NCBI RefSeq assembly: GCF_005869875.1
Contig: NZ_VAWG01000012.1
Coordinates: 46,012 to 110,011, forward strand
Direction of reading: 5' to 3'
DNA length: 64,000 bases
Source: Paenibacillus pinistramenti
Lineage (GTDB): Bacteria; Bacillota; Bacilli; Paenibacillales; Paenibacillaceae
The notes below the pieces were generated by a model. The model saw nothing but the letters and a program-made list of their open reading frames with translations. It had not been told where the DNA came from and ran no database searches. Each line of letters opens with the position of its first letter. Position 1 is the stretch's first letter. A program made the translations under genes and the position numbers. Positions 28,933 to 37,920 of the stretch are shown piece by piece.

Positions 28933-30171
28933 TTGAGAACAGAAATGGTAGAACGTTTTATTTCCTATGTTAAGGTGGATACCCAATCCAATGATGAAAG
29001 TGAAACTTGTCCCTCCACGCCGGGGCAGCTGACGCTGGCCCGCCAGCTGGTCGAAGAGCTGAAGAGCATCGGCATGTCTGAAGTGACCATGGATGAGAAC
29101 GGCTACGTCATGGCGACGCTGCCGTCCAACACGGATAAAGAAGTGCCGGTTATCGGGTTTCTGGCGCATGTCGATACGGCGACGGATTTTACCGGCAAGG
29201 GCGTAAATCCGCAAATACTTGAAAATTTCGACGGCAATGACATCGTCCTAAATAAAGAGCTCGGTGTTGTGCTGTCCGCCAAGGACTTCCCGGAGCTTCC
29301 CGGCTACAAAGGCCACACGCTGATTACAACGGACGGCACGACCCTGCTTGGCGCGGACAACAAAGCCGGTGTGGCTGAGATTATGACGGCCATGGACTAT
29401 CTGATCAAGCATCCGGAGATCAAGCACGGCAAAATCCGCGTGGCGTTTACCCCGGACGAGGAAATCGGGCGCGGCCCGCACAAATTTGACGTAGCGGCCT
29501 TCGGCGCGAAATACGCCTACACGATGGACGGCGGTCCGCTCGGCGAGCTGGAATACGAAAGCTTCAACGCCGCCGGCGCCAAGGTTACGATCAAAGGCAC
29601 CAACGTACATCCGGGCACCGCGAAGAACAAAATGGTCAACTCGATCAAAATTGCGATGGAGCTCCAGCAGCAGCTGCCGGCTGAACAAGCTCCCGAGCTT
29701 ACAGAGGGTTATGAAGGCTTCTATCATCTGCTCGGCATATCCGGCGATGTGGAGCAGACCAGGCTGCAGTACATCATCCGCGACTTCGACCGGACAGAGT
29801 TCGAGAACAAGAAGGCCAATCTGACCCGGATCGTAGAGGAACTGCAGGCCAAATACGGCTCCGAACGCATCCATCTGGAGATGAACGACCAGTACTACAA
29901 CATGCGGGACAAAATCGAGCCGGTTAAAGGCATCGTTGACGCAGCTTATGAAGCGATGGAATCTCTCGGCATCAAGCCGATTGTCAAGCCGATCCGCGGC
30001 GGCACCGACGGCTCCCAGCTTTCTTATATGGGGCTGCCTACCCCGAATATTTTCACCGGCGGCGAGAACTACCACGGGAAGTTTGAATACATTTCCGTAG
30101 ATAATATGGAACAAGCCGTCAAAGTCATGCTGGAAGTTATTCAGCGCTTTGAGCAGAACCCAAATATTTAA
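28933..30171 (+). CDS. pepT: Peptidase T (aminotripeptidase)
   Basis: A 412-residue M20 metallopeptidase that removes N-terminal residues from tripeptides in the cytoplasm. Metal-site motifs are [21 protein letters not shown] and [10 protein letters not shown], with the final His in [10 protein letters not shown]. It is close to full length compared with Bacillus PepT. I chose the TTG at 28933: AAGGGAG lies about 10 nt before it, whereas the first in-frame ATG (28945) is 22 nt away. It is divergent from potA, and a strong terminator follows. Confidence 0.93.
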   Translation: MRTEMVERFISYVKVDTQSNDESETCPSTPGQLTLARQLVEELKSIGMSEVTMDENGYVMATLPSNTDKEVPVIGFLAHVDTATDFTGKGVNPQILENFDGNDIVLNKELGVVLSAKDFPELPGYKGHTLITTDGTTLLGADNKAGVAEIMTAMDYLIKHPEIKHGKIRVAFTPDEEIGRGPHKFDVAAFGAKYAYTMDGGPLGELEYESFNAAGAKVTIKGTNVHPGTAKNKMVNSIKIAMELQQQLPAEQAPELTEGYEGFYHLLGISGDVEQTRLQYIIRDFDRTEFENKKANLTRIVEELQAKYGSERIHLEMNDQYYNMRDKIEPVKGIVDAAYEAMESLGIKPIVKPIRGGTDGSQLSYMGLPTPNIFTGGENYHGKFEYISVDNMEQAVKVMLEVIQRFEQNPNI

Positions 30172-30215
30172 GACAACATTCCGGGATCATCACAAATTTC
30201 TTCGGGGCTCCTTAC

Positions 30216-30255
30216 AGCCTGTCTCCGCTGCATTTAGCGGTTGACAGGCTTTTTT
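30216..30255 (+). terminator. Terminator of pepT
   Basis: AGCCTGTC / GACAGGCT stem enclosing an inner CCGCT / AGCGG hairpin, followed by six T. Confidence 0.85.
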
Positions 30256-30383
30256 GTATCGGGTGTTCTGGCCGTAACAAACAGGCTGATGCCTGATGCT
30301 TGGCGGTGATTTCACTGGCGCAGGCAACTTCACAGTGTTTATAATGATTCATAATGTCCACCTGTAAGAAAGGAGCGTAGGAA

Positions 30384-32021
30384 ATGAATACCTTAAAGTA
30401 TGAACATGACTTTCTGCAACAAACGCTGTTTGACATCGCGGAAGTCCGCTCCAGCACTTCGTGTCCTTCTTGGGCCGCTGCGTCCGCTCCGCTTAAGCAT
30501 CACACGCTCCTTTACGTCTCCGCTGCTGGCCGGACCGAGCTGCTCCCTGACAGCAGACTTCTTTCTTATAACGATGGAACTTTGTACTTATTTGTGCCAG
30601 GATCAACGGTAAAACTGCCCTCTTTTCCAAATAAAGCGTTTGAATATCATTGGATTGTTTTTGATCTGTTCCGGCTTTCAGGAAGCTCCCTTTCTTTCCG
30701 TTCTTACGAACGTGTTCTGGATTTTCCCGGGGCCAGGCAGCACAGGATGAGCAAAAAACATTTTAAACGGCTCTTTCATTCTTTGAAGCTGAGTAAGGGG
30801 GCGCCGGCAGAAGGCCGCAGCCAGTTTCAAGCCCAGCAGCAGCTGTATAATCTGCTCGATTTCCTGCTTACGGTGGAAAATGAAGCTGAAGCCGACCTCG
30901 AGGATACTTTAGCCAAACTAAAATCGTCCGTTCTCTTTATGCAGCAGCACTATCAGCAAGACATTCGCATAGACAAGCTGGCCGAGCTGGTCCAGCTCCA
31001 TCCAAGTTACTATGCCCAGCTGTTCAAACAGACTCTGGATCAAACACCCGTCGAATACCTGACACGTCTGCGCATTAACAAAGCTAAGGAATTGCTGCTG
31101 CAAACCGATAAGTCAGTCCGGGAGATTGCTTATGAAGCCGGGTATAATGACGAGTTTTACTTTAGCAGGAGGTTTAAAAGAACGACGGGCCTCGCTCCTA
31201 CCGTGTATGTTAAAAAGAGAGATTTCCGGATCGTTTCCCTCTCTGCGCCTTATACCGACCACCTCTTTACCCTCGGCATTCATGCCGCCGCGGCACAGTC
31301 GCATCCCGGTCTCCCTTTGGATACGGTGGATTTGGACTTGCCGGAGCATGCCTCCGACCCTTGGGAAATACGGCGTAAAATCTTTACGGAGCTGCAGCCG
31401 GAGCTGATCCTGTGCAAGGATAATGTGAAGACCAAAGCCATGGAGCACGTCAACGATCTTGCACCGATTATCTCAATTCCTTGGGCATCCAAAGATCTTT
31501 ACACTCACCTTTCGGAGATTGCGGAACTGACCGGAAGAGAGACGGAAGCCCTGCGGTGGCGTGATCGCCATGAACAGCGGGCTGAAGAGCTCCGCAAGCA
31601 GTTGGAACCGCGCATAGGCAGGGCTTCAGTAGCGATCTGTGTCGTCCGGTCAACCGGACTGCGCATGTACGGGCTGCGCAACATCGGGCATGTGTTCTAC
31701 CGTTCGCTTAAGCTCACACCCCCCGAGCGGATTGTCCGGCTGTCAGAGCCTTATCCAGCGGGTACTCATTTCAATTGGACTGCGCTCCCGAAGGATGACA
31801 TTCTTTCTTATGAAGCGGATTATTTGCTGATTGCCGTCTCTGCCCCGCAGGAAAAGCTGCAAATGCAGCAGTTATTCCGCGAGAACGCTGCTTGGGCCAG
31901 TCATCCGGCCGTTAAATCCGGCCGCGTTAAATTTATCTCCTGGCCGGAATGGAAGGTCTATGCCCCGTACGCAGTGGACCGGCAGCTGGAACAGGCGGTT
32001 CAGTTATTGTTGCAGTCTTAG
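30384..32021 (+). CDS. AraC-family regulator fused to a siderophore-binding domain (Btr/YbbB-like)
   Basis: A 545-residue protein. Residues 1-170 form a cupin-like N-terminal part. Residues 180-285 carry the two AraC helix-turn-helix units (IRIDKLAELVQLHPSYYAQLFKQ; then VREIAYEAGYNDEFYFSRRFKR). Residues 290-545 are a FecB/FeuA-type binding domain (LQPELILCKDN, LAPIISIPW). It has no signal peptide, so it senses ferric siderophore inside the cell and should activate the adjacent permease/lipoprotein operon, as Btr does for feuABC in Bacillus subtilis. GAAAGGAG lies upstream of ATG 30384. A weak Fur-like sequence overlaps its promoter region (30339-30353). Confidence 0.85.
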   Translation: MNTLKYEHDFLQQTLFDIAEVRSSTSCPSWAAASAPLKHHTLLYVSAAGRTELLPDSRLLSYNDGTLYLFVPGSTVKLPSFPNKAFEYHWIVFDLFRLSGSSLSFRSYERVLDFPGARQHRMSKKHFKRLFHSLKLSKGAPAEGRSQFQAQQQLYNLLDFLLTVENEAEADLEDTLAKLKSSVLFMQQHYQQDIRIDKLAELVQLHPSYYAQLFKQTLDQTPVEYLTRLRINKAKELLLQTDKSVREIAYEAGYNDEFYFSRRFKRTTGLAPTVYVKKRDFRIVSLSAPYTDHLFTLGIHAAAAQSHPGLPLDTVDLDLPEHASDPWEIRRKIFTELQPELILCKDNVKTKAMEHVNDLAPIISIPWASKDLYTHLSEIAELTGRETEALRWRDRHEQRAEELRKQLEPRIGRASVAICVVRSTGLRMYGLRNIGHVFYRSLKLTPPERIVRLSEPYPAGTHFNWTALPKDDILSYEADYLLIAVSAPQEKLQMQQLFRENAAWASHPAVKSGRVKFISWPEWKVYAPYAVDRQLEQAVQLLLQS

Positions 32022-32116
32022 TCTTCTGTAGTCCTAGTCTTTCGCAGCTCGCCCATCTTGGATTTGTCCATGTCTTTGATCTTGAATAATGTCATGTACG
32101 GTATTCAAGGGGGCGC

Positions 32117-32144
32117 TATAATTATTAAATGATAATGATTATCA
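32117..32144 (+). promoter_or_regulatory. Promoter -10 and perfect 7-1-7 Fur box of the siderophore uptake operon
   Basis: TATAAT at 32117-32122 is followed by TGATAATGATTATCA (32130-32144), a perfect match to the Bacillus 7-1-7 Fur consensus TGATAATNATTATCA. Fur bound there would cover the transcription start. The -35 is not obvious, which fits a promoter needing the AraC-type activator. Confidence 0.88.
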
Positions 32145-32164
32145 ATCTTAATTGGAGAACGTTT

Positions 32165-33184
32165 ATGCGCTATTCACACCATCGTTCAGCAAAAGAATAT
32201 GTCCGCATGTCAGGAATTCCAATGGCAGCACTTCTATTGCTGTTATCCCTTTTCCTTGCTGTTTCTTATGGCGCTAAAAGTTTATTCCTTCCGGAAGTCT
32301 GGTCGGCCATATTCCAGTTCAATTCCGCCGAAGAAGCGCACCAGATTGTCCGCAATCTCCGCCTGCCGAGAGCGCTGGGCGCCGCTTTCACAGGTATGGC
32401 TTTTGGTGCTGCCGGTGCGCTCATGCAGGGGGTGACCCGCAATCCGCTCGCCGATACCGGCGTTTTAGGTATTAATGCAGGAGCCGCTTTCGTCGTAGCG
32501 CTGGCTTTTGCCTTTCTGCCCGGCTTGTCCTACTTGAATCTGATTCTGCTCTCTTTTGCCGGAGCTGGACTAGCCGCCTTATTTATCGTACTGCTAGGCT
32601 CGGCTACACCCGGAGGAATGTCATCTCTAAAACTGACGGTTGCCGGAGCCGTAGCTGCAGCTTTGCTCCATTCTCTCAGCACAGGGGTCGCCATCTATTA
32701 CGGGTTAAGTCAGGACCTCGCCTATTGGTATGCCGGTGGAGTAGCAGGAGTAAGATGGGCTCACCTGAAGCTGCTTGTTCCCATTGTTGTAGTGACTATA
32801 GTTTGGGCAGCCTCAATGGGGCGATCGGTCACCTTCCTTTCACTGGGCGATGAATCCGCGGTTAATCTTGGTGTTCGTGCCGTCCGGGTTCGTGTGCTGG
32901 CCATGATAGCCGCTGTCCTGCTTGCCGGGACTTCCGTATCTGTAGTGGGCGCAGTAGGATTTATCGGTTTAGTAGTACCACATGTAGCCAGAAGAGTGGT
33001 CGGCGTCGATTACCGGCTGATCATCCCGATGTCTGCCCTGCTCGGAGGCGTCCTGCTGGAGTTTGCGGACATTGCTTCACGGATGGTCAGCCCGCCAAGA
33101 GAATTTGCAATTGGATCAATGGTGGCGCTGGTCGGGGTTCCTTTCTTCTTGTATCTGGCCCGTAAAGAGGGGAGGTCGCTCTAG
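32165..33184 (+). CDS. Ferric-siderophore ABC transporter permease, FecCD family (first subunit)
   Basis: A 339-residue protein with about ten membrane helices. Family motifs are LRLPRALGAAFTGMAFGAAGALMQGVTRNPLADTGVLG (residues about 65-100) and GAVGFIGLVVPHVARR. ATG 32165 is chosen because an upstream in-frame ATG at 32129 lies inside the Fur box and cannot be transcribed as part of a normal leader. GGAG is about 8 nt away. It overlaps the next permease gene by one base. It forms a heterodimeric channel for iron-siderophore import. Confidence 0.92.
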   Translation: MRYSHHRSAKEYVRMSGIPMAALLLLLSLFLAVSYGAKSLFLPEVWSAIFQFNSAEEAHQIVRNLRLPRALGAAFTGMAFGAAGALMQGVTRNPLADTGVLGINAGAAFVVALAFAFLPGLSYLNLILLSFAGAGLAALFIVLLGSATPGGMSSLKLTVAGAVAAALLHSLSTGVAIYYGLSQDLAYWYAGGVAGVRWAHLKLLVPIVVVTIVWAASMGRSVTFLSLGDESAVNLGVRAVRVRVLAMIAAVLLAGTSVSVVGAVGFIGLVVPHVARRVVGVDYRLIIPMSALLGGVLLEFADIASRMVSPPREFAIGSMVALVGVPFFLYLARKEGRSL

Positions 33185-34206
33185 TGAAGCAGCTTCCAAA
33201 TGTAAACCGAGGAGCAAGAGCCCGGCTGTATGGCCTGCTTCTGCTTCTGGCCGTAATCCTTGTATTCATAATCAGTATGAATACCGGGACGCTGCGTCTC
33301 TCTCCCCGCCAGCTCGGGCTTACCTTGTTTGGATTCGGCTCACAGCAGGACCATCTTGTGCTGTTTACCTACCGGCTTCCCCGCATTATAGTGACGCTGT
33401 TGGCCGGGGCAGGACTTGGTGTAGCTGGAGCCGTGCTTCAGGGGGTATCCCGGAATGCGCTGGCCGACCCGGGCATTTTGGGTCTTCACGCCGGAGCAGC
33501 CTTCGGACTGATGATCTTTGTCTCTTTCTTCCGTTCGCTTGAAGGACCTGTCGCTTTGCTGATTCCGCTCTTTACCTTTGCAGGAGGAATCTTGATCGCT
33601 GCCGTTATTTTTATTCTCGCTTATGACCGTCATAAAGGACTCATCCCCATGCGGCTTATTTTAGTGGGGATAGCCATTGAGGCGGGGTTCAGCGCGGTTA
33701 CCCTGTTTCTGGCTCTGCGGCTTGATCCCGATACCTATGCTTTTGCCGCTTCCTGGCTGGCCGGAAGTGTTTGGGGGAGAGACTGGATCAGCGTACTCTC
33801 CCTGCTTCCATGGATTGTCCTGCTGATTCCTTATGTATGGACAAGATCCAAACTGCTTGATGTATTTGCACTGGGAGACGAAACCGCTGTAAGTATCGGC
33901 AACAGGGTGACCCCCAACCGCTTAATCCTGCTGTGCGCGGCTGTGGCTTTGTCCTGTGCCAGCGTATCAATGGCGGGCGGCATCGGCTTTATTGGTCTTC
34001 TGGCCCCCCATATCGCAAGAAGACTGGGCGGGCCGATGCACCGGCATTCGCTGCCGCTGTCAGCTTTGGCAGGCATGTTTATATTAACCGCTGCCGACAC
34101 GGTGGGCCGCTCCGTTTTTGCACCAAACGCGGTTCCAGCGGGAGTGGTGGTCGCCGTCATTGGCGCCCCGCTGTTCTTCTATTTGCTGATGAAGAGCAAG
34201 AACTAA
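33184..34206 (+). CDS. Ferric-siderophore ABC transporter permease, FecCD family (second subunit)
   Basis: A 340-residue permease with motifs TYRLPRIIVTLLAGAGLGVAG, GVSRNALADPGILGLHAGAAFG and GGIGFIGLLAPHIARRLGG. GTG start at 33184 uses the last base of the preceding stop codon, so the two permeases are coupled; GGGGAGG lies just upstream. No ATPase gene follows. In Bacillus the Feu-type permeases use the separate YusV/FhuC-like ATPase, which is likely here too. Confidence 0.92.
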   Translation: MKQLPNVNRGARARLYGLLLLLAVILVFIISMNTGTLRLSPRQLGLTLFGFGSQQDHLVLFTYRLPRIIVTLLAGAGLGVAGAVLQGVSRNALADPGILGLHAGAAFGLMIFVSFFRSLEGPVALLIPLFTFAGGILIAAVIFILAYDRHKGLIPMRLILVGIAIEAGFSAVTLFLALRLDPDTYAFAASWLAGSVWGRDWISVLSLLPWIVLLIPYVWTRSKLLDVFALGDETAVSIGNRVTPNRLILLCAAVALSCASVSMAGGIGFIGLLAPHIARRLGGPMHRHSLPLSALAGMFILTAADTVGRSVFAPNAVPAGVVVAVIGAPLFFYLLMKSKN

Positions 34207-34249
34207 CAAATAAAGAACAAACTATAGATGGTTCCTGGAGGGAAAATTC

Positions 34250-35296
34250 ATGCTTAAATTTAAACGGCTAATCCCGTTATTGGTTCTTGCACTTGTACTA
34301 ATTCTGTCCGCTTGCGGAAATTCCGCTTCAAACGAAGGAAATCCCGCTGCCTCAACCGGAACGGACCTCAGCAGCAATTCAAGCAGCAATTCAAGCTCGG
34401 CTGATTCATCCGGCTCCTCAACGTCAAATTCTTCGAATACGGATGCCAGCCTATCCTCAACTTCTGACAAAGCCGATCAAATTCTGGCCAGCAACCCGAA
34501 TGCCAGAATAGCGTCCATTTCCATTCATATTACAAACGATCTTCTGGCGATCGGTATTACGCCTGTAGGTTCAGTAATCGGGGGGGACGTTAAGGATTTC
34601 CTTCCCCATGTGAAGGATTTGCTGCAGGATGCCGACAAATACGGCACAGTCACTGATCCGGACATGGAGGCCATTCTAGCCTCCAAGCCTGACGTTATTT
34701 TTCTGGATGAAAATTATTCTGGCAAAGATATCGCCAAATTCGAGCAGATCGCCCCTACTCTTACCATAAATACAGCCGAAGGCACATGGCAGGAGCAGCT
34801 GACCGAAATCGCCAAACATGCCGGCCGTGCGCAGCAGGCAGAGGAGTTTATTCAAAATTATACTAGCAAGGCAGAAAAGGTAAGCCAGCTTATTCACGCC
34901 GAGCTCGGCGACAACGCCAAAGTCATGGCGATCCGTTCTACCGCCAAAGAGCTTCGTGTGATGGGCATGGGCCATCCGCTAGGTCCGATTATGTTTGATG
35001 AATTAAAGCTGGTTCCGGCAAATGGAGTCGAGAAGATCAACAAAGCTTACGAAACGGTCTCCCAAGAGGTCCTTCCCGATTATGACGCCGATGCCATATT
35101 TGTTATTATCAGCACCGGAAGCACAGCCAAAGCCAACTTTGAAGCCCTTGAATCCAATCCGCTTTGGGAGAACCTTAAAGCCGTCAAAAATAATCACGTC
35201 TACATCCTGGACGGTCAAAAATGGCTGGACTATTCGGCTTTAGGGCAGGATATGGCACTTGATGATGCTGAAAAGCTGTTTAGCAGCGCCAAATAA
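34250..35296 (+). CDS. Ferric-siderophore-binding lipoprotein (FeuA-like)
   Basis: A 348-residue lipoprotein with lipobox LILSACGN (Cys at about residue 22). A Ser/Asn-rich, probably disordered linker of about 50 residues follows. The rest is a class III binding domain (NPNARIASISIHITNDLLAIGITPVG, then KPDVIFLDENY). It delivers ferric siderophore to the two permeases. The start has TGGAGGG upstream. The low-complexity linker is longer than usual and likely spans the cell wall. The operon ends with the terminator at 35343. Confidence 0.9.
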   Translation: MLKFKRLIPLLVLALVLILSACGNSASNEGNPAASTGTDLSSNSSSNSSSADSSGSSTSNSSNTDASLSSTSDKADQILASNPNARIASISIHITNDLLAIGITPVGSVIGGDVKDFLPHVKDLLQDADKYGTVTDPDMEAILASKPDVIFLDENYSGKDIAKFEQIAPTLTINTAEGTWQEQLTEIAKHAGRAQQAEEFIQNYTSKAEKVSQLIHAELGDNAKVMAIRSTAKELRVMGMGHPLGPIMFDELKLVPANGVEKINKAYETVSQEVLPDYDADAIFVIISTGSTAKANFEALESNPLWENLKAVKNNHVYILDGQKWLDYSALGQDMALDDAEKLFSSAK

Positions 35297-35342
35297 AAAG
35301 TAGTCCGCGAATGTGTTCCCTATAAGAAGGAGCTAATTTAGC

Positions 35343-35380
35343 ATGAAAAAACCTGAAGCTATCCGCTCAGGTTTTTTCAT
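35343..35380 (+). terminator. Terminator after the siderophore operon
   Basis: Perfect arms ATGAAAAAACCTGA / TCAGGTTTTTTCAT around a short loop, followed by TTTTT. The palindrome overlaps a small ORF with its own ribosome site (see next entry). Confidence 0.85.
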
Positions 35381-35420
35381 TTTTCTAGAAGAGTGCCCCG
35401 CCCTTTGGACAACCTCATGA
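35343..35420 (+). CDS. Possible 25-residue leader ORF spanning the terminator
   Basis: AAGGAG (35327-35332), a 10-nt gap, then ATG and 25 codons (MKKPEAIRSGFFIFLEECPALWTTS). The coding sequence runs through the whole terminator stem. It could be chance, or a leader peptide whose translation opens the hairpin and allows read-through into the MATE exporter gene 163 bp downstream. Confidence 0.25.
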   Translation: MKKPEAIRSGFFIFLEECPALWTTS

Positions 35421-35583
35421 AAATTTTAGGGAATTTCATCATTTTACATTCAAGTTGCTGTATTTACATAAAAACTATGCTAATATACGTTTGTTTATTA
35501 AGCATTTGATAGGGTCGTCCGTTGGAATAGAGGATTTTCTGACAGCATGTTTCAGGCAAAATTTTAATTGAGAAGGTGTCCAT

Positions 35584-36996
35584 TTGGAAAGCACGGTCGT
35601 GGATAGTCAGTCAGCCGCCGAGAAGAAGAAATTTAATATGTTCCGTTTGACCTGGCCTATATTTCTAGAGCTTCTGCTGTTTACCCTGATGGGCAGCGTG
35701 GATACGTTTATGATCAGCTCGGTATCCGACGATGCCGTTGCCGGCGTCGGCGCTGCCAATCAAATTATTTGGATCGCCATTCTCGTTCTGGAGGTAATCG
35801 GGAATGGAGCCGCTATCGTAGTGGCCCAGTACCTAGGTTCGAAAAAGACCGTCGAGGCCGCCCAGGTCACGGCCAATGCCATCACGATCAATCTGGCCGT
35901 CGGCCTGGTCCTCAGCGCCGTCTTCCTGCTGTCTGGCGGCCACATGCTGAAGCTGATGCATGTAAATGGCGCCATTCTGGATTACGCGTCCGATTATATT
36001 CAGATCGTTGGCGGGGGGATTTTTCTGCAGGCCCTGATCAACGCGCTGTCTGCCACCATCCGGACACACGGATTTACGAAGCAGACGATGATTGTCTCGC
36101 TGCTCATGAACGTCTTTCACGTGGCGGGCAACTATGTCCTGATTTACGGCCATTTCGGCTTCCCGGCCATGGGAGTTCAGGGGGCGGCGATCTCCACCGT
36201 ATTCAGCCGCTTTGTCTGCCTGATCATCTTCTTCTGGCTGCTCTACCGGGTCATGGAGGTCCGGGTGCGGTTTCATTATTACTTGAATCTGTCTAAGCTG
36301 TATATCGCCAAAATTTTAAAAATCGGCATCCCTTCCGCCTTTGAAAGCATCGTGTATCAGATGTGCCAGCTGACTTTTACGATGTACGTCACCTATCTCG
36401 GAGCGGAAGCAATGGCTACGCGCCAATACGCCGTAAATATTTCTTCCTATATCTATTTGTTCAGCATGGCGATCGGAATGGGCACCGCCATCATCGTCGG
36501 CCACTATGTCGGATCCAGACGCCAGCAGGACGCCTATACAAAAGTGTTCCAGAGCGTCAAATGGGCGCTGGCCGCCACCATTATCGTTGATTTGATCATC
36601 ATCGCTTTCCGTATCCCTCTGTTCCACCTGTTCACGGATGACCAGGCGATTATTAAGCTGGGCGCCCAGGTGCTGCTGCTCAGCATCGTGCTGGAGACCG
36701 GCCGAACGGTGAATATCGTCATTATCAACTCCCTGCGGGCCTCGGGTGACGCAAAGTTTCCGGTGTACATGGGACTGATCTCCATGGTGTGCATGTCGCT
36801 GCCGCTCGGCTACCTGCTGGTGTTCCAGCTCCATCTCGGATTAGCCGGCATTTGGCTGGCAATCGCAGCCGACGAATGGACGCGGGCCGTCATTATGTAC
36901 TTCCGCTGGCGCAGCCGGGCATGGGAAAATTATTCGCTCGTCGACCACGACTCTCCTGCGGACCAAACCCAGCATGCCGCTCCGGCTACCGGTTAA
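35584..36996 (+). CDS. MATE-family multidrug/metabolite exporter
   Basis: A 470-residue protein with twelve predicted helices in two homologous halves (for example LTWPIFLELLLFTLMGSVDTFMI near residue 22 and LKIGIPSAFESIVYQMCQ near residue 240). It should export cationic compounds in exchange for Na+ or H+. The TTG at 35584 has GAAGGTG upstream; the next in-frame ATG is 18 codons later without such a site. The 287-bp gap upstream holds the terminator and the small ORF described above. Substrate unknown. Confidence 0.88.
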   Translation: MESTVVDSQSAAEKKKFNMFRLTWPIFLELLLFTLMGSVDTFMISSVSDDAVAGVGAANQIIWIAILVLEVIGNGAAIVVAQYLGSKKTVEAAQVTANAITINLAVGLVLSAVFLLSGGHMLKLMHVNGAILDYASDYIQIVGGGIFLQALINALSATIRTHGFTKQTMIVSLLMNVFHVAGNYVLIYGHFGFPAMGVQGAAISTVFSRFVCLIIFFWLLYRVMEVRVRFHYYLNLSKLYIAKILKIGIPSAFESIVYQMCQLTFTMYVTYLGAEAMATRQYAVNISSYIYLFSMAIGMGTAIIVGHYVGSRRQQDAYTKVFQSVKWALAATIIVDLIIIAFRIPLFHLFTDDQAIIKLGAQVLLLSIVLETGRTVNIVIINSLRASGDAKFPVYMGLISMVCMSLPLGYLLVFQLHLGLAGIWLAIAADEWTRAVIMYFRWRSRAWENYSLVDHDSPADQTQHAAPATG

Positions 36997-37050
36997 TGGA
37001 ATTACGCGGGTCAAGCAGGCTGCTCAAACCGTCTGCCGCGCTCCGGCAAA

Positions 37051-37096
37051 GAAGAGGGTGTCCCCGTCATTATATGACAATGGGGACACCCTCTTC
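37051..37096. repeat. 46-bp palindromic element, copy 1
   Basis: GAAGAGGGTGTCCCC ... GGGGACACCCTCTTC, a 15-bp perfect stem with inner GTCAT/ATGAC arms. No T-run follows. A near-identical copy lies at 37921-37967, so it is a dispersed palindrome rather than a simple terminator. Confidence 0.85.
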
Positions 37097-37231
37097 GCTC
37101 TACCCTGTACTTATGGCTCGATTATAGTGATAACTGATATGGGCTTCTGATTATCAAAAAAAGGGCTATGGAACAAGCTTTTTCCACTGTATAATGTATA
37201 TACTATAGCATATACATTTGGAGGTCCACAG

Positions 37232-37517
37232 GTGTTTACTGATGAAGAGGATCTTTTCATTTAGGATGATCACAATATCGATCATATAGCCCGGCACGAT
37301 GTTCTCCCCGAGGAAGCCGAGGAAGCATTCTGGGATGAAGAACGAATTCCGTTTCATGCCCATAGCGGCCACCGGGGTATTATCGGAGCCACCGATGAAG
37401 GACGGCGCTTAGTTGTCATTTTTGTCAAAAAGGAAGGATCCCGCATCCGGGTGGATTACGGCTCGCAATGCCGAACCCGCTGAAAAACGACTCTATAACA
37501 AAAGGAGGTCATTATGA
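37232..37517 (+). pseudogene. Broken BrnT-like ribonuclease toxin gene
   Basis: GTG 37232 with GGAGGT 6 nt upstream opens a frame that stops after ten codons at TAG 37262-37264. Reading on gives a BrnT-like protein (DDHNIDHIARHDVLPEEAEEAFWD, then HRGIIGATDEGRRLVVIFV). The TAG stands where relatives have Trp (FEWD/IWDD type motif). Near 37451-37454 an extra G shifts the frame; removing it restores the family-type C-terminus RVITARNAEPAEKRLYNK, ending at 37517 and overlapping the antitoxin ATG. With two separate lesions it is a pseudogene, although sequencing error cannot be ruled out. BrnT toxins are RelE-fold mRNA ribonucleases. Confidence 0.75.
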
Positions 37518-37804
37518 TGAAGCAAATTACATCCAGAGATGAAATACCAGCGAATATGACCGAACAGGAAGCCGCCGAGTTCTGGGATACTCATACGATG
37601 AGCAGCGAACTGCTTGAAGCCTCTTTAAGTGAGGATGATTTACCGCGCCGGAATAACCGCACTAAAACCATCTCCATCCGCCTGGAGCATGACTTACTCA
37701 AACGCATCCAGGAACTCGCATCGGAAAAACAAATGGGATATCAGACGCTCATGAAGCAGTTTTTAATCGAACGTGTATATGAAGAAGAGAAATCGGCCCG
37801 TTAA
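37517..37804 (+). CDS. BrnA/CopG-type antitoxin, intact
   Basis: A 95-residue protein (96 if the preceding ATG at 37514 is used). The N-terminal half carries the EAAEFWDTHTMSSEL toxin-contact type region. The C-terminal half is a ribbon-helix-helix DNA-binding domain (KTISIRLEHDLLKRIQELASEKQ, then YQTLMKQFLIERV). AAAGGAGG (37501-37508) lies in the end of the toxin gene; in the restored toxin frame stop and start overlap as ATGA. It should bind toxin and repress its own promoter. It has remained open although the toxin is destroyed. Confidence 0.8.
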   Translation: MKQITSRDEIPANMTEQEAAEFWDTHTMSSELLEASLSEDDLPRRNNRTKTISIRLEHDLLKRIQELASEKQMGYQTLMKQFLIERVYEEEKSAR

Positions 37805-37835
37805 ACAAAATTTTCAAAATCCCCCAAACAAGAAA

Positions 37836-37914
37836 TGAACAAAAGATCCCTCTTCTTCACGGTAATAGCCGGTGGTACTTCAATTTTACCCAAGAGGGGT
37901 TTCTTTTTGTTTAG
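37836..37914 (+). terminator. Large hairpin terminator after the antitoxin gene
   Basis: Outer arms AACAAAAGATCCCTCTT and AAGAGGGGTTTCTTTTTGTT pair with few mismatches around a long loop; the right arm is T-rich. Confidence 0.55.
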
Positions 37915-37920
37915 GATAAA

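Noticed and set aside
30339..30353. Fur-like sequence TTATAATGATTCATA upstream of the AraC-type regulator gene
   Set aside because: Only 10 of 14 defined positions match the 7-1-7 consensus; too weak to list as a site.
32129..32164. ATG at 32129 as start of the first siderophore permease
   Set aside because: It lies inside the Fur box, at or before the likely transcription start; ATG 32165 has a ribosome site.
37166..37372. 68-codon minus-strand frame opposite the broken toxin gene
   Set aside because: The plus strand shows clear BrnT homology with a ribosome site and coupled antitoxin; the minus frame has neither.
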